From positions 310,001 through 374,000 of the forward strand of contig DKQK01000040.1 of NCBI GenBank assembly GCA_002471665.1: DNA of 64,000 bases, given 5' to 3'. The translations under genes were made by a program, and so were the position numbers. The notes below the pieces were generated by a model. That model had not been told where the DNA came from and made no database searches. It was given only the letters and a program-made list of their open reading frames with translations. Shown one piece after another: positions 1 through 8,773 of the stretch. Source of the DNA: Gammaproteobacteria bacterium UBA7310. Its GTDB lineage: Bacteria; Pseudomonadota; Gammaproteobacteria; Pseudomonadales; Ketobacteraceae. Numbering within the stretch: position 1 is the first letter of the stretch; the number at the start of each line of letters is the position of its first letter.

Positions 1-218
1 CCATCGTTCATCGGGTGGGGGCACTGGAAAATCACGATCAGATTGTTCTGGTGGGGGCCAGTGCCCGGCATCGGGATGCCGCCTTTGATGGCGCTCGCTT
101 CATTATGGACTATCTCAAAACCGAGGCCCCGTTCTGGAAGAAAGAGGTGACTTCCACGGGGGACACGGAATGGGTGGACGCCAAGGCGTCTGATCAGCGG
201 GCCCGGGAGCGCTGGTAG
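1..218 (+). CDS. moaE: Molybdopterin synthase catalytic subunit MoaE (3' end only)
   Basis: Only the last 72 or so codons are present; the gene begins before the window. The visible reading frame opens at base 3 and carries the MoaE C-terminal signature: VGALENHDQIVLVGAS, then an AAF...FIMDYLKTEAPFWKKE stretch. In the family this end holds the lysines that shape the active site where MoaE, with thiocarboxylated MoaD, puts two sulfurs onto precursor Z to make molybdopterin. Its last 25 bases overlap the 3' end of the convergent rluE gene. Identification is firm because the FIMDYLKTEAPFWK block is highly specific. Confidence 0.9.
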   Translation, partial: IVHRVGALENHDQIVLVGASARHRDAAFDGARFIMDYLKTEAPFWKKEVTSTGDTEWVDAKASDQRARERW

Positions 219-844
219 TAACGGCCACGCCGGGGGGATGTGCGGGCAGTTTTGGAGCCGCTGCTCTGAAGCAGATCGTGGGGAACAGTGTTCTCTCTGT
301 GTTCTCCGGGTTGCAGATTGCCGATAGACCAAGGTCCAATTGCACATCGAATCAGCCGCAGAGTAGGGTAGCCAACGGCAGCGGTCATGCGGCGGACTTG
401 TCGATTGCGCCCCTCCGTGATGGTTAACTCAATCCAGGTGGTGGGTATGTTGGCCCGATAGCGGATTGGCGGATTGCGCTGCCAAAGCCGATGTGGCTCT
501 GGTATGGCAACCGCCCTGGCTGGTTTGGTTTTCCCGTCCTTGAGCACGACTCCGGTTTGGAGTCGCTGCAGCGCCTGTTGTGAAACTTCACCTTCCACTT
601 GCGCCCAATAGGTTTTGGGTAGCTTGTGTCTGGGGTCGGTGAGCCGATGTTGCAATTGGCCATCACCGGTCAGCAAAAGCAGGCCCTCTGAATCGAAATC
701 CAGCCGTCCAGCCGGGTAGATACCCGGCTGTTCGATGAATTCTGCCAGAGTCGTTTTACCCTCATGTGGAGAGAATTGACTGAGTACCTGGAACGGCTTG
801 TTGAGCAGGATAACCCGCTTTGAAGGCAGTGGTGATTTAGACAT
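194..844 (-). CDS. rluE: 23S rRNA pseudouridine synthase RluE
   Basis: 216 aa, RsuA/RluB/RluE family of pseudouridine synthases. In E. coli RluE modifies U2457 of 23S rRNA. The catalytic-motif block AGRLDFDSEGLLLLT is at residues 45-59, with the presumed nucleophile Asp49, and the family's second motif GRNRQVRRM lies near residue 145. There is no N-terminal S4 domain, as expected for RluE rather than RluB or RsuA. The last 20 residues are very basic. It is divergent from icd, the same neighbour as in E. coli, and its tail overlaps moaE. The substrate uridine is inferred from family membership and synteny. Confidence 0.9.
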   Translation of the reverse strand: MSKSPLPSKRVILLNKPFQVLSQFSPHEGKTTLAEFIEQPGIYPAGRLDFDSEGLLLLTGDGQLQHRLTDPRHKLPKTYWAQVEGEVSQQALQRLQTGVVLKDGKTKPARAVAIPEPHRLWQRNPPIRYRANIPTTWIELTITEGRNRQVRRMTAAVGYPTLRLIRCAIGPWSIGNLQPGEHRENTVPHDLLQSSGSKTARTSPRRGRYYQRSRAR

Positions 845-960
845 TATGTGATTGATTAACAGTCGGTTACCACGAAATTCATGAGGCGAAGGGGTACAAA
901 ATTCTGTATACTTCGCGTACCTAAACCGTAATTGTATGTAAATAGGGAGTAAAAAACGAC

Positions 961-2223
961 ATGGGGTACCAAAAGATTAAGGTCCCAGTAGATGGTGACA
1001 AAATCACCGTCAATGCTGACCTGTCCCTGAATGTCCCGAACCATCCCATCATTCCTTACATCGAAGGAGACGGGATCGGTGTGGATATCACGCCGGTGAT
1101 GCTGAAGGTGACTGATGCCGCGGTAGAAAAAGCCTACGGCGAGAAGCGCTCCATCCACTGGATGGAAGTGTATTGTGGAGAGAAGTCCACCAAGATCTAC
1201 GGCCCGGATGACTGGATGCCGGAAGAAACCTTTGAAGCATTGCGCGAATACATAGTGGGCATTAAAGGCCCCCTGACCACTCCGGTGGGCGGTGGTATTC
1301 GTTCTTTGAACGTCGCGTTGCGTCAAGAGCTGGATTTGTACGTTTGTCAGCGTCCTGTACGTTGGTTCCGTGGTGTGCCCAGCCCGGTGCACTGCCCGGA
1401 GAAGACCAATATGGTTATTTTCCGTGAGAACTCCGAGGACATCTACGCCGGTATTGAATGGCAGGCTGACAGTGAAGATGCCAAGAAAGTCATCCGCTTC
1501 CTACAGGAAGAAATGGGTGTCACCAAAATCCGCTTCCCAGAAGGTTGTGGTATTGGTATCAAGCCGGTTTCCAAAGAAGGAACCCAGCGTCTGGTGCGCA
1601 AGGCTATTCAGTATGCGATCGATAACGACCAGCCTTCGGTTACCCTGGTGCACAAGGGTAATATCATGAAATTTACCGAAGGTGCATTCAAGGACTGGGG
1701 ATACGAACTGGCGGTGGAGCGCTTTGGGGCGGAGCCTCTTGACGGTGGCCCCTGGCACGTCTTCAAGAATCCAAAAACCGGTAAGGATATCGTGGTTAAG
1801 GATGTGATCGCGGATGCGTTCCTCCAGCAAATTCTGATGCGCCCGGATGAGTACTCTGTTATTGCCACGCTGAACCTCAATGGTGATTACATTTCCGATG
1901 CCCTGGCGGCAGAAGTGGGGGGTATCGGTATTGCCCCTGGTGCCAATATCGGTGGCAGTGTGGCGGTATTTGAGGCAACTCATGGTACTGCGCCCAAATA
2001 CGCTGGTCAGGACAAGGTAAACCCGGGCTCCCTGATTCTGTCTGCGGAAATGATGCTGCGGCATCTGGGATGGACTGAGGCGGCGGATTTGGTAATCAAC
2101 GGGATGCAGGGCGCCATTGAGGCAAAAACCGTAACCTACGATTTTGAACGCCTGATGCCCGACGCGACCCTGTTGCGTTGTTCCGAGTTTGGGGATGCCA
2201 TCATCTCCCATATGGAAGAATAA
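961..2223 (+). CDS. icd: NADP-dependent isocitrate dehydrogenase
   Basis: 420 aa (E. coli Icd is 416). It converts isocitrate to 2-oxoglutarate with NADP+ in the TCA cycle. The phosphorylation and substrate loop GGGIRSLNVALRQ is intact, with Ser115 matching the E. coli Ser113 that AceK phosphorylates. The nucleotide-binding part GTAPKYAGQDKVNPGS is present near residue 340. A clear ribosome site (AGGGAG) lies 11 bases before the ATG. The gene is followed by a strong intrinsic terminator. The 116-base gap to the divergent rluE must hold its promoter. Control by AceK is possible because the serine is kept, but aceK is not in the window. Confidence 0.97.
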   Translation: MGYQKIKVPVDGDKITVNADLSLNVPNHPIIPYIEGDGIGVDITPVMLKVTDAAVEKAYGEKRSIHWMEVYCGEKSTKIYGPDDWMPEETFEALREYIVGIKGPLTTPVGGGIRSLNVALRQELDLYVCQRPVRWFRGVPSPVHCPEKTNMVIFRENSEDIYAGIEWQADSEDAKKVIRFLQEEMGVTKIRFPEGCGIGIKPVSKEGTQRLVRKAIQYAIDNDQPSVTLVHKGNIMKFTEGAFKDWGYELAVERFGAEPLDGGPWHVFKNPKTGKDIVVKDVIADAFLQQILMRPDEYSVIATLNLNGDYISDALAAEVGGIGIAPGANIGGSVAVFEATHGTAPKYAGQDKVNPGSLILSAEMMLRHLGWTEAADLVINGMQGAIEAKTVTYDFERLMPDATLLRCSEFGDAIISHMEE

Positions 2224-2247
2224 GGCACCAAACGTTGTATCGAATTG

Positions 2248-2277
2248 AAAAAAGGCTGTTTTTTAACAGCCTTTTTT
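2248..2277 (+). terminator. Intrinsic terminator after icd
   Basis: A perfect stem with AAAAAAGGCTGTT on the left and AACAGCCTTTTTT on the right around a 4-base T loop, starting 24 bases after the icd stop. The A-rich left flank and T-rich right flank mean it could work in both directions, but the nearest minus-strand gene (cspD) has its own hairpin. Confidence 0.9.
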
Positions 2278-2452
2278 CTTATGGTATGGGGTAGATCGCA
2301 GTCGTTACTGCGCGGAAGGGCGCACAGGTTCCCATTGTCTTGCTTAATCGATGGTACGTTAAACCAGACAATCAAAATCCTTGCCCTGTGCCTTAGGCCC
2401 AGGGGTTAACCAAGAGGAACCCTGTCCCTTGAAAGCGGTCTACAAATAACAA

Positions 2453-2474
2453 GACACCCTCCGAAGAGGGTGTC
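2453..2474 (-). terminator. Hairpin after cspD
   Basis: A perfect 9-base stem (GACACCCTC / GAGGGTGTC) around a CGAA tetraloop, 15 bases beyond the cspD stop. The minus-strand sequence after it is T-rich only in part (TTGTTATTTG), so it is a somewhat weak intrinsic terminator or a 3' stability hairpin. Confidence 0.7.
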
Positions 2475-2489
2475 TGTCATCTGGATTCT

Positions 2490-2789
2490 TTAAACGGCTT
2501 CCGCGTGGATTGTGTGATGCAACTCAGTTGCACCCACAGAATCGTCGGCGTGAGTTTCCTGTTCGGAGGTGCTCGTTTGATCTATACCGATAACATTGAT
2601 GTTAACGGCGTGAAGACCTTTTGGCGCTTCCCTTTCGTCATAGGTAACTTGCTGTCCCGCTTTCAGGCTTCGGTATCCGTCCATGCAGATGTAGGAGTAG
2701 TGGACAAACAAGTCCTCTCCGCCAGTGTCTGGACGAATGAAGCCATAACCCTTGGCGTTATTGAACCATTTCACTTTCCCGGTTGCCAT
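2490..2789 (-). CDS. cspD: Cold-shock-domain protein CspD
   Basis: 99 aa. An N-terminal cold-shock domain carries the RNP1-type KGYGFIRP (residues 13-20) and the RNP2-like block DLFVHYSYI (27-35). It is followed by a roughly 30-residue acidic, polar tail. CspD of E. coli is a toxin-like inhibitor of replication made in stationary phase; here the assignment rests on the domain and on the position divergent from clpS, the standard cspD-clpS-clpA arrangement. The tail is longer than in E. coli CspD (74 aa) and its role is unknown. ATG start. Confidence 0.9.
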   Translation of the reverse strand: MATGKVKWFNNAKGYGFIRPDTGGEDLFVHYSYICMDGYRSLKAGQQVTYDEREAPKGLHAVNINVIGIDQTSTSEQETHADDSVGATELHHTIHAEAV

Positions 2790-2929
2790 AACTCAAGTCC
2801 TTCTGTTGGGACTACCTCTGTCTTGGTAGCCTTAAGTCAATTGTTATTATTTTTTACTGCTGAGGCACAAAAAATAAGAAATGTACTTCGCAGTGGTGAT
2901 TTGTGTTAACTTTTGTTAAACACAGATCC

Positions 2930-2944
2930 CAATCATCATGATTG
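2930..2944. promoter_or_regulatory. 15-bp palindrome between divergent cspD and clpS
   Basis: CAATCAT-C-ATGATTG is a perfect 7+7 palindrome in the 262-base cspD-clpS gap. Just to its left are two GTTAA repeats separated by 4 bases. The position between two divergent genes suits an operator for a dimeric regulator, but no regulator can be named from sequence. Confidence 0.4.
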
Positions 2945-3051
2945 TGAAGTATTAGTCAAGTGTTTTTGCTGTTGAACTGACCAACGTTGCCCCAATAATG
3001 GTTAGTTATGAGGACAAAATATGTTAACCCATGATTTTATGATTTCTGGTT

Positions 3052-3432
3052 ATGAGTAAAGCCGAAGATTCTCTACTAACATTGAATAATATAAGAGGGA
3101 TGGGAGGAGATTCATCCGGCCCGGATACGGACTTTGATGATGGTGTTGCGGTTGAGGAAGCCAAGCCGGATTTAGCGCCTCCGCCGATGTACCAGATACT
3201 GATGCTGGATGATGACTTTACGCCCATGGAGTTTGTGGTAGACGTGTTACAGATGTTCTTTGGCATGAATCGTGAAAAGGCCACTCAGATTATGTTAACG
3301 GTTCATACCCAGGGCAAAGCCAGTTGTGGCACGTTTACCAAGGATGTAGCTGAGACGAAAGTGGCACAGGTGATTCAATTCGCAAGGGAAAATCAACACC
3401 CCTTGATGTGTGAAGTGGAAAGATTTCAATAG
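3052..3432 (+). CDS. clpS: ATP-dependent Clp protease adaptor ClpS
   Basis: 126 aa. ClpS binds N-degron substrates and hands them to ClpAP. The first 40 residues are a polar, low-complexity extension; the ClpS domain starts at PPPMYQILMLDDDFTPMEFV. The two acidic residues of the N-degron pocket and the pocket His (in MLTVHTQGKASCG) are present. The residue equal to E. coli Asn34 is Asp. A second possible ATG at 3100 would shorten the extension by 16 residues; the ribosome site of the first ATG is poor. It lies 53 bases before clpA, and the window also carries aat and bpt, which create ClpS substrates. Confidence 0.95.
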   Translation: MSKAEDSLLTLNNIRGMGGDSSGPDTDFDDGVAVEEAKPDLAPPPMYQILMLDDDFTPMEFVVDVLQMFFGMNREKATQIMLTVHTQGKASCGTFTKDVAETKVAQVIQFARENQHPLMCEVERFQ

Positions 3433-3485
3433 AACGGATCGTCCACGGTGCGTTGTCTATATTCTGAGGATGAAGGTGTAAAGAG

Positions 3486-5747
3486 ATGTTAAGCAAAGAT
3501 CTGGAAGTCACTTTAAATTTGGCATTCAGAGACGCTCGTACCAAGCGTCATGAGTATATGACTGTGGAGCACCTCCTGCTGGCGTTGCTCGATAATGAGG
3601 CAGCCTCAACAGTACTGAAAGCCTGCGGGACCAACCTGGACGAACTGCGTTCAGACCTGGCCAACTTTGTGGATGAGACGACCCCGTTGATTCCCTCCAG
3701 CGATAACGATCGCGAAACCCAGCCCACACTTGGATTTCAGCGCGTGTTGCAGCGTGCGGTGTTCCACGTGCAGTCTTCCGGCAAGAAAGAAGTCACTGGA
3801 GCCAATGTTCTGGTGGCAATCTTCAGCGAGCAGGAAAGTCAGGCGGTTTACTTCCTGAAGAAGCAGAGCGTGGCGCGCATCGATGTGGTGAACTACATCG
3901 CCCATGGTATCTCCAAGGTGTCGGATGAATCCCACAACCTGGAAGACCACAGCCATGAAGTTCACGAAGAGGATCAGGTTTCAGAGGGGACGGGTAAATC
4001 CCCGCTTGAGTCGTACGCAACCAACCTGAATGATCAGGCGTTGGCTGGCCGTATCGATCCGCTGGTGGGGCGCGACGAGGAAGTAGAGCGCACCGTGCAG
4101 ATTCTGTGTCGCCGGCGCAAGAATAACCCCTTGTTAGTGGGTGAGCCCGGCGTGGGCAAGACCGCCATTGCGGAGGGTCTGGCCAAGCGCATCGTGGACA
4201 AAGAAGTGCCCGATGCCATCGATGACAGTGTGGTTTACTCGCTGGATCTGGGTGCCCTGTTGGCGGGTACCAAATACCGCGGCGATTTCGAAAAACGCTT
4301 TAAAGCATTGTTGGGCGAATTGCAGAAGAAAACCCACGCGATTCTCTTTATTGATGAGATTCATACCATCATTGGCGCCGGTGCAGCATCCGGTGGTGTT
4401 ATGGATGCTTCCAATCTGTTAAAGCCAATGCTGGCGTCCGGTGAAATCAAGTGCATCGGTTCCACCACCTTCCAGGAGTACCGCGGGATTTTTGAAAAGG
4501 ACCGGGCTCTGGCCCGCCGTTTCCAGAAGATCGATGTGGTTGAGCCCAGTGTGGAGGATACCTATGAGATCCTCAAAGGCCTGAAATCGCGCTTTGAGGA
4601 GCACCACGACATCAAGTACTCCAACAAGGCCTTGAAAGCCGCCTGTGAGCTGTCAGCCCGTTATATCAATGATCGTCATCTTCCCGATAAAGCAATCGAT
4701 GTGATTGATGAGGTGGGTGCGTTCCAGCGGCTGCAACCGCCCAGCAAACGCAAGAAAGTGATCTCGGTGGGTGATGTGGAGGCCATTGTCTCCAAAATCG
4801 CCCGTATTCCACCGAAGACGGTTTCAGCGAACGACAAGGAACTGCTGGCCAACCTGGAGCGTGATCTCAAGATGGTGGTGTTTGGCCAGGATAAAGCGAT
4901 CGATGCGCTGTCCAGCTCAATCAAGTTGGCGCGGGCGGGTCTCAGTCACCCGGATCGCCCCATTGGCTCGTTCCTCTTTGCCGGGCCCACCGGTGTCGGC
5001 AAGACCGAAGTAACCAAGCAGCTGGCGAAAGTCATGGGCATGGAGTTGATCCGCTTTGATATGTCCGAATACATGGAGCGCCACACTGTGTCGCGCTTGA
5101 TTGGTGCGCCTCCGGGTTACGTGGGCTTTGATCAGGGCGGGTTACTGACCGAAGCGGTGACCAAATCCCCCCATGCGGTATTATTGCTGGATGAAATTGA
5201 GAAAGCGCACCCGGAAGTGTTCAATCTGCTGTTGCAGGTGATGGATCATGGCACCCTGACCGACAACAATGGGCGGAAAGCGGATTTCCGCAATGTCATA
5301 CTGGTAATGACCACCAATGCCGGTGCAGAAGCGGTTAGCCGTTCTTCCATTGGTTTCACGCAGCAGGATCACAGTACCGACGGGATGGAAGCCATCAAGC
5401 GTATGTTTACGCCGGAGTTCCGCAATCGTCTGGATGCGGTTATTCAGTTTGAAAATCTGGATATGAGCATTATCAAAGGCGTTGTTGACAAGTTCCTTAC
5501 CGAGTTGCAGGCACAGCTGGATGACAAGCGCGTGATGCTGGATGTGGATGACAGCGCCCGGACCTGGCTGGCTGAGAAAGGCTATGACAAGGATATGGGG
5601 GCACGCCCAATGAACCGCCTCATTCAGGAAAAACTGAAGCGTCCGCTGGCGGAGAAGATTCTCTTTGGCGAGTTGTCTGAAAGCGGCGGTACCGTTCACA
5701 TCTCGGAGGAAGACGGTGATCTGATTTTCGACACCGAGCCCGCCTGA
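3486..5747 (+). CDS. clpA: ClpA, ATPase subunit of the ClpAP protease
   Basis: 753 aa, the normal length. Order: Clp N-domain with two repeats (residues 1-145), first AAA+ module (Walker A GEPGVGKTAIAEG near residue 218, Walker B ILFIDEIH), second AAA+ module (Walker A GPTGVGKTEV near residue 499, Walker B VLLLDEIEKAH), then the C-terminal small domain. The ClpP-docking loop appears as IGF in SRSSIGFTQ. It unfolds proteins and threads them into ClpP. clpP is not in the window. It is probably cotranscribed with clpS and ends at a strong terminator shared with infA. Confidence 0.97.
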   Translation: MLSKDLEVTLNLAFRDARTKRHEYMTVEHLLLALLDNEAASTVLKACGTNLDELRSDLANFVDETTPLIPSSDNDRETQPTLGFQRVLQRAVFHVQSSGKKEVTGANVLVAIFSEQESQAVYFLKKQSVARIDVVNYIAHGISKVSDESHNLEDHSHEVHEEDQVSEGTGKSPLESYATNLNDQALAGRIDPLVGRDEEVERTVQILCRRRKNNPLLVGEPGVGKTAIAEGLAKRIVDKEVPDAIDDSVVYSLDLGALLAGTKYRGDFEKRFKALLGELQKKTHAILFIDEIHTIIGAGAASGGVMDASNLLKPMLASGEIKCIGSTTFQEYRGIFEKDRALARRFQKIDVVEPSVEDTYEILKGLKSRFEEHHDIKYSNKALKAACELSARYINDRHLPDKAIDVIDEVGAFQRLQPPSKRKKVISVGDVEAIVSKIARIPPKTVSANDKELLANLERDLKMVVFGQDKAIDALSSSIKLARAGLSHPDRPIGSFLFAGPTGVGKTEVTKQLAKVMGMELIRFDMSEYMERHTVSRLIGAPPGYVGFDQGGLLTEAVTKSPHAVLLLDEIEKAHPEVFNLLLQVMDHGTLTDNNGRKADFRNVILVMTTNAGAEAVSRSSIGFTQQDHSTDGMEAIKRMFTPEFRNRLDAVIQFENLDMSIIKGVVDKFLTELQAQLDDKRVMLDVDDSARTWLAEKGYDKDMGARPMNRLIQEKLKRPLAEKILFGELSESGGTVHISEEDGDLIFDTEPA

Positions 5748-5772
5748 TTATCAACGTATACAGAGCAACAAT

Positions 5773-5799
5773 AAAAACGAGCCCAATGGGCTCGTTTTT
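5773..5799. terminator. Bidirectional terminator between clpA and infA
   Basis: A stem AAAAACGAGCCC / GGGCTCGTTTTT with a 3-base loop. It has A and T runs on both sides, so it can end both clpA (plus) and infA (minus), which converge here. Confidence 0.9.
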
Positions 5800-5820
5800 A
5801 TATTGAATTCGGTATAGCGA

Positions 5821-6039
5821 TTAACGCACGCGGTAGGTGATACGGCCTTTGGACAGATCGTAAGGTGTCATCTCTACTTTAACGCGGTCACCGGTCAAAA
5901 TGCGGATATAGTTTTTGCGCATTTTGCCGGAGATGTGGGCGGTTACAACGTGGCCGTTGTCCAGCTCCACTCGAAACATGGTATTGGGAAGGGTTTCGGT
6001 TATGGTACCTTCCATTTCAATGGAATCTTCTTTCGACAT
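5821..6039 (-). CDS. infA: Translation initiation factor IF-1
   Basis: 72 aa, exactly the family length. A single S1/OB-fold domain that binds the ribosomal A site during initiation with IF-2 and IF-3. The conserved blocks GTITETLPNTMFRVELDNGH and SGKMRKNYIRILTGDRVKVE are intact. Its position between clpA and bpt/aat matches Pseudomonas. The 212-base gap upstream should carry its promoter. Confidence 0.98.
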   Translation of the reverse strand: MSKEDSIEMEGTITETLPNTMFRVELDNGHVVTAHISGKMRKNYIRILTGDRVKVEMTPYDLSKGRITYRVR

Positions 6040-6251
6040 CCAGTGATTTCCTCTCTGTGCATGGATAATGCAGATACTTTGGGCAGTGTCTCTGCCAACG
6101 AGGCGGGAATTTTGCCGTAAAAGCAGGGATTTATCAAAGCTAAAGTGGCTTTAATGTGGGGAAATTGTTCGGCGGCCAAATCAGAAGAGCATGAATTGCT
6201 TCAAGTTTGCTCTGTAAGAGATTGATAAGTGGTACTTTTTTGTTTTCCCAA

Positions 6252-6965
6252 TCAAAGGGAAACCGAGACCCAATGATTGTTCACATACATTTCCAGTGGG
6301 CGGTATTCGGTTTTATATTTCATTTTCTGGCAGTCTTTGATCCAATAACCCAGATACAACGCAGGTAACTCCAGCCGTTTGCATTCTTCGATTTGCCACA
6401 GCACCGCCATCACACCCAGGCTGCGTTTTGCGCTCTCCGTACAATAAAAGGTATAGACCGCGGATAGGCCGTTTTCCATGACATCGCTCACCGCCACTGC
6501 CAGCAGCCGGTTCTCTGGGTCGCGGAACTCATAAAAACAGGTTTTGCCCCAGTCGCTGAGTAGAAAGGATTCATATTGCTCCGGCGTGGGAGGGTACATA
6601 TCGCCATCCCTGTGCTTGGCCTCGATGTATTTGGCATACAGTTCATAATGCTCATCGTTGAATTCCGCAGGTACCCGATTGATGGCGAGGTCACTGTTCT
6701 TATTCCAAATACGGCGGTGTTTACGGGACATTCGGTAACGGTCTACCGGAATGCGTACCGGGATGCAGGCGGAGCACTGCCGACAGTGGGGACGGTATAG
6801 ATAATTTCCACTGCGTCGAAAGCCCACTTCAGAGAGTTCGCTGTAAAGATTGTGGTCGAGGTTGGCTTTCGGGTCGGCAAACAGGGTGATGGCATCGTTG
6901 CGCGGCAGGTAGCTGCACTGGTGCAGTGGTGTAACAAAGAATTTTACTGCAGCAAGATCTGTCAT
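6252..6965 (-). CDS. bpt: Aspartate/glutamate leucyltransferase Bpt (ATE family)
   Basis: 237 aa. It transfers leucine from Leu-tRNA to N-terminal Asp or Glu, making N-degrons read by ClpS. The N-terminal ATE domain has HQCSYLP and the cysteine-rich CRQCSACIPVRIP segment (residues 61-73); the C-terminal part has YLGYWIKDCQKMKYKTEYRP, a family hallmark. Bacterial members of this length are generally leucyl- rather than arginyl-transferases; that choice is inference. It sits 99 bases after aat on the same strand. Confidence 0.92.
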   Translation of the reverse strand: MTDLAAVKFFVTPLHQCSYLPRNDAITLFADPKANLDHNLYSELSEVGFRRSGNYLYRPHCRQCSACIPVRIPVDRYRMSRKHRRIWNKNSDLAINRVPAEFNDEHYELYAKYIEAKHRDGDMYPPTPEQYESFLLSDWGKTCFYEFRDPENRLLAVAVSDVMENGLSAVYTFYCTESAKRSLGVMAVLWQIEECKRLELPALYLGYWIKDCQKMKYKTEYRPLEMYVNNHWVSVSL

Positions 6966-7064
6966 AACCTAATCGTAAAAGCCTTATTTATCTTATGGTT
7001 AAGGGAGGATGCCCGCCACCAGCGATGACTACAGTATTAAACGATTTTAGCGATGTTTCCAGTG

Positions 7065-7790
7065 TCACCTGCCACAATATTTCCATTGTAATGCCCATTT
7101 AGGGGAACGCAGCTGGAGCAGTGCTGGTAGGGGCGGAATCTGGGCCTGAAGAATGGTTTTGAATTTTGCGCGATCGATGGTGGTGGAGCCCAGGCTCACG
7201 AGATGTGGGTTCTCCACCTGGCAATCCAGCAGTTGATAGCCCCAGGCCTGCAACTGTTTCACCAGGTGTACGAACGCGACCTTGGAGGCATTGGTTCGCC
7301 GGCTGAACATGGATTCACCAAAGAACACCTTTCCCAATGCAACACCATAGACACCGCCCACCAGTTGCCCGTTCTGCCATGTTTCCACTGAGTGGGCGTA
7401 TCCCAGCTCATGCAATAGCGTGTAGGCCCCCATCATGTCCTCGGTGATCCAGGTGCCGTCACTGTAGGTGCGGGGTTCGGAGCAGGACTTGATTACCTCG
7501 GCGAAGCATTGGTCCATGGTGACCTGGAAGCAGTTTTTGCGCAGGGTCTTGTGCAGGCTGCGGGATATGTGGAGCTGATCGGGAAACAGCACTGCCCGTG
7601 GGCTGGGTGACCACCACAGAATGGGCTGGTCTTGATCGAACCAGGGGAAAATGCCCCTGCTGTAGGCGTCCACCAGGCGCTCTGGTGAGAGATCGCCACC
7701 AGCGGCGAGCAGGCCGTTGGGGTCGTCGAGAGCGTGCTCAATGGGTGGGAAGTCCTGGGTGTGAAAACCCAGGACGGGGATTTTGATCAT
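7065..7790 (-). CDS. aat: Leucyl/phenylalanyl-tRNA-protein transferase Aat
   Basis: 241 aa. It adds Leu or Phe to proteins with N-terminal Lys or Arg, feeding the ClpS/ClpAP route. Seen: FPPIEHALDDPNGLLAAGGD near the N-terminus, ILWWSPSPRAVL (residues 57-68), and GGVYGVALGKVFFGESMFS near residue 150, all core Aat motifs. Only 9 bases separate its start from the trxB stop, so trxB-aat (and perhaps bpt) is an operon. With bpt, clpS and clpA, the whole N-degron pathway except clpP is within 6 kb. Confidence 0.96.
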   Translation of the reverse strand: MIKIPVLGFHTQDFPPIEHALDDPNGLLAAGGDLSPERLVDAYSRGIFPWFDQDQPILWWSPSPRAVLFPDQLHISRSLHKTLRKNCFQVTMDQCFAEVIKSCSEPRTYSDGTWITEDMMGAYTLLHELGYAHSVETWQNGQLVGGVYGVALGKVFFGESMFSRRTNASKVAFVHLVKQLQAWGYQLLDCQVENPHLVSLGSTTIDRAKFKTILQAQIPPLPALLQLRSPKWALQWKYCGR

Positions 7791-7799
7791 GCGGTGAGG

Positions 7800-8753
7800 T
7801 TACTGGTTTTCATCCAGGAATTTCTCGGCGTCGAGGGCGGCCATGCAACCGAAGCCGGCTGATGTAATGGCCTGACGGTAGACGTGGTCGGTGACATCCC
7901 CGGCGGCGAAAACGCCTTCCACATTGGTGGCGGTGGCATTGCCATTGATGCCGCTGTTAATCTTGAGATAGCCGTTTTCCATGTCCAGCTGACCTTCGAA
8001 TATGCCGGTGTTGGGCGTGTGGCCGATGGCGATAAACACGCCCTGCAGATCAATTTCCTTGGTTTCACCGGTTGCGACCTGTTTGATGCGCATGCCGGTG
8101 ACGCCCATATCGTCACCCAGCACTTCGTCCAGTATGTAGTTCAACTCCAGGGTGACGTTGCCGTTTGCAGCCCGATCCAGCAGCCGGTCGCGGAGAATTT
8201 TTTCAGAGCGGAAGGTTTCCCGGCGGTGAACCACCACCACTTCCTTGGCAATATTGGCCAGGTAGAGCGCTTCTTCCACTGCCGTATTACCGCCACCGAT
8301 CACAGCCACTTTTTGATTGCGATAGAAGAACCCGTCGCAGGTGGCGCAGGCGCTGACCCCTTTACCCTTGAACGCCTCTTCGGATTCCAGCCCCAGGTAA
8401 CGGGCGCTGGCCCCGGTGGCAATGATCAGGGCGTCGCAAGTATAGGTGGCGCTGTCACCATAAAGGGTGAAAGGACGTTTGCTGAGGTCGGTTTTATTGA
8501 TGTGGTCAAACAATATTTCGGTCTCGAAGCGCTCGGCATGCTGCTTCATGCGCTCCATCAGCTCGGGGCCCTGAACACCTTCATTATCACCCGGCCAGTT
8601 GTCCACGTCGGTGGTGGTGGTGAGCTGTCCACCGGGCTGGATGCCGGTCACCATAACCGGGTTCAGGTTTGCACGGGCGGCGTAGACGGCAGCGGTATAG
8701 CCAGCGGGGCCAGAGCCCAGAATCAAAAGACGGCAGTGTTTGGTTTCACTCAT
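7800..8753 (-). CDS. trxB: Thioredoxin reductase TrxB
   Basis: 317 aa from the ATG at 8753. An in-frame upstream start at 8807 exists but would add 18 non-conserved residues. FAD-binding GSGPAG at residues 13-18, redox pair CATC at 136-139, NADPH-binding GGGNTAVEEA near 155, and the C-terminal FAD block VFAAGDVTDHVYRQA. It reduces thioredoxin with NADPH. It is divergent from ald, with a 169-base shared upstream region, and is the first gene of trxB-aat. Confidence 0.96.
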   Translation of the reverse strand: MSETKHCRLLILGSGPAGYTAAVYAARANLNPVMVTGIQPGGQLTTTTDVDNWPGDNEGVQGPELMERMKQHAERFETEILFDHINKTDLSKRPFTLYGDSATYTCDALIIATGASARYLGLESEEAFKGKGVSACATCDGFFYRNQKVAVIGGGNTAVEEALYLANIAKEVVVVHRRETFRSEKILRDRLLDRAANGNVTLELNYILDEVLGDDMGVTGMRIKQVATGETKEIDLQGVFIAIGHTPNTGIFEGQLDMENGYLKINSGINGNATATNVEGVFAAGDVTDHVYRQAITSAGFGCMAALDAEKFLDENQ

Positions 8754-8773
8754 TAATTCAATGTCCTGGTTGG

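Noticed and set aside
1501..2211. 236-residue open frame antisense to icd (and a second of 178 residues at 856-1392)
   Set aside because: It lies entirely within icd on the other strand, has no recognisable domain, and its open state is explained by icd codon use.
7884..8756. 290-residue plus-strand open frame over trxB
   Set aside because: Gly/Val/His-rich mirror of trxB codons with no family likeness; trxB itself is certain.
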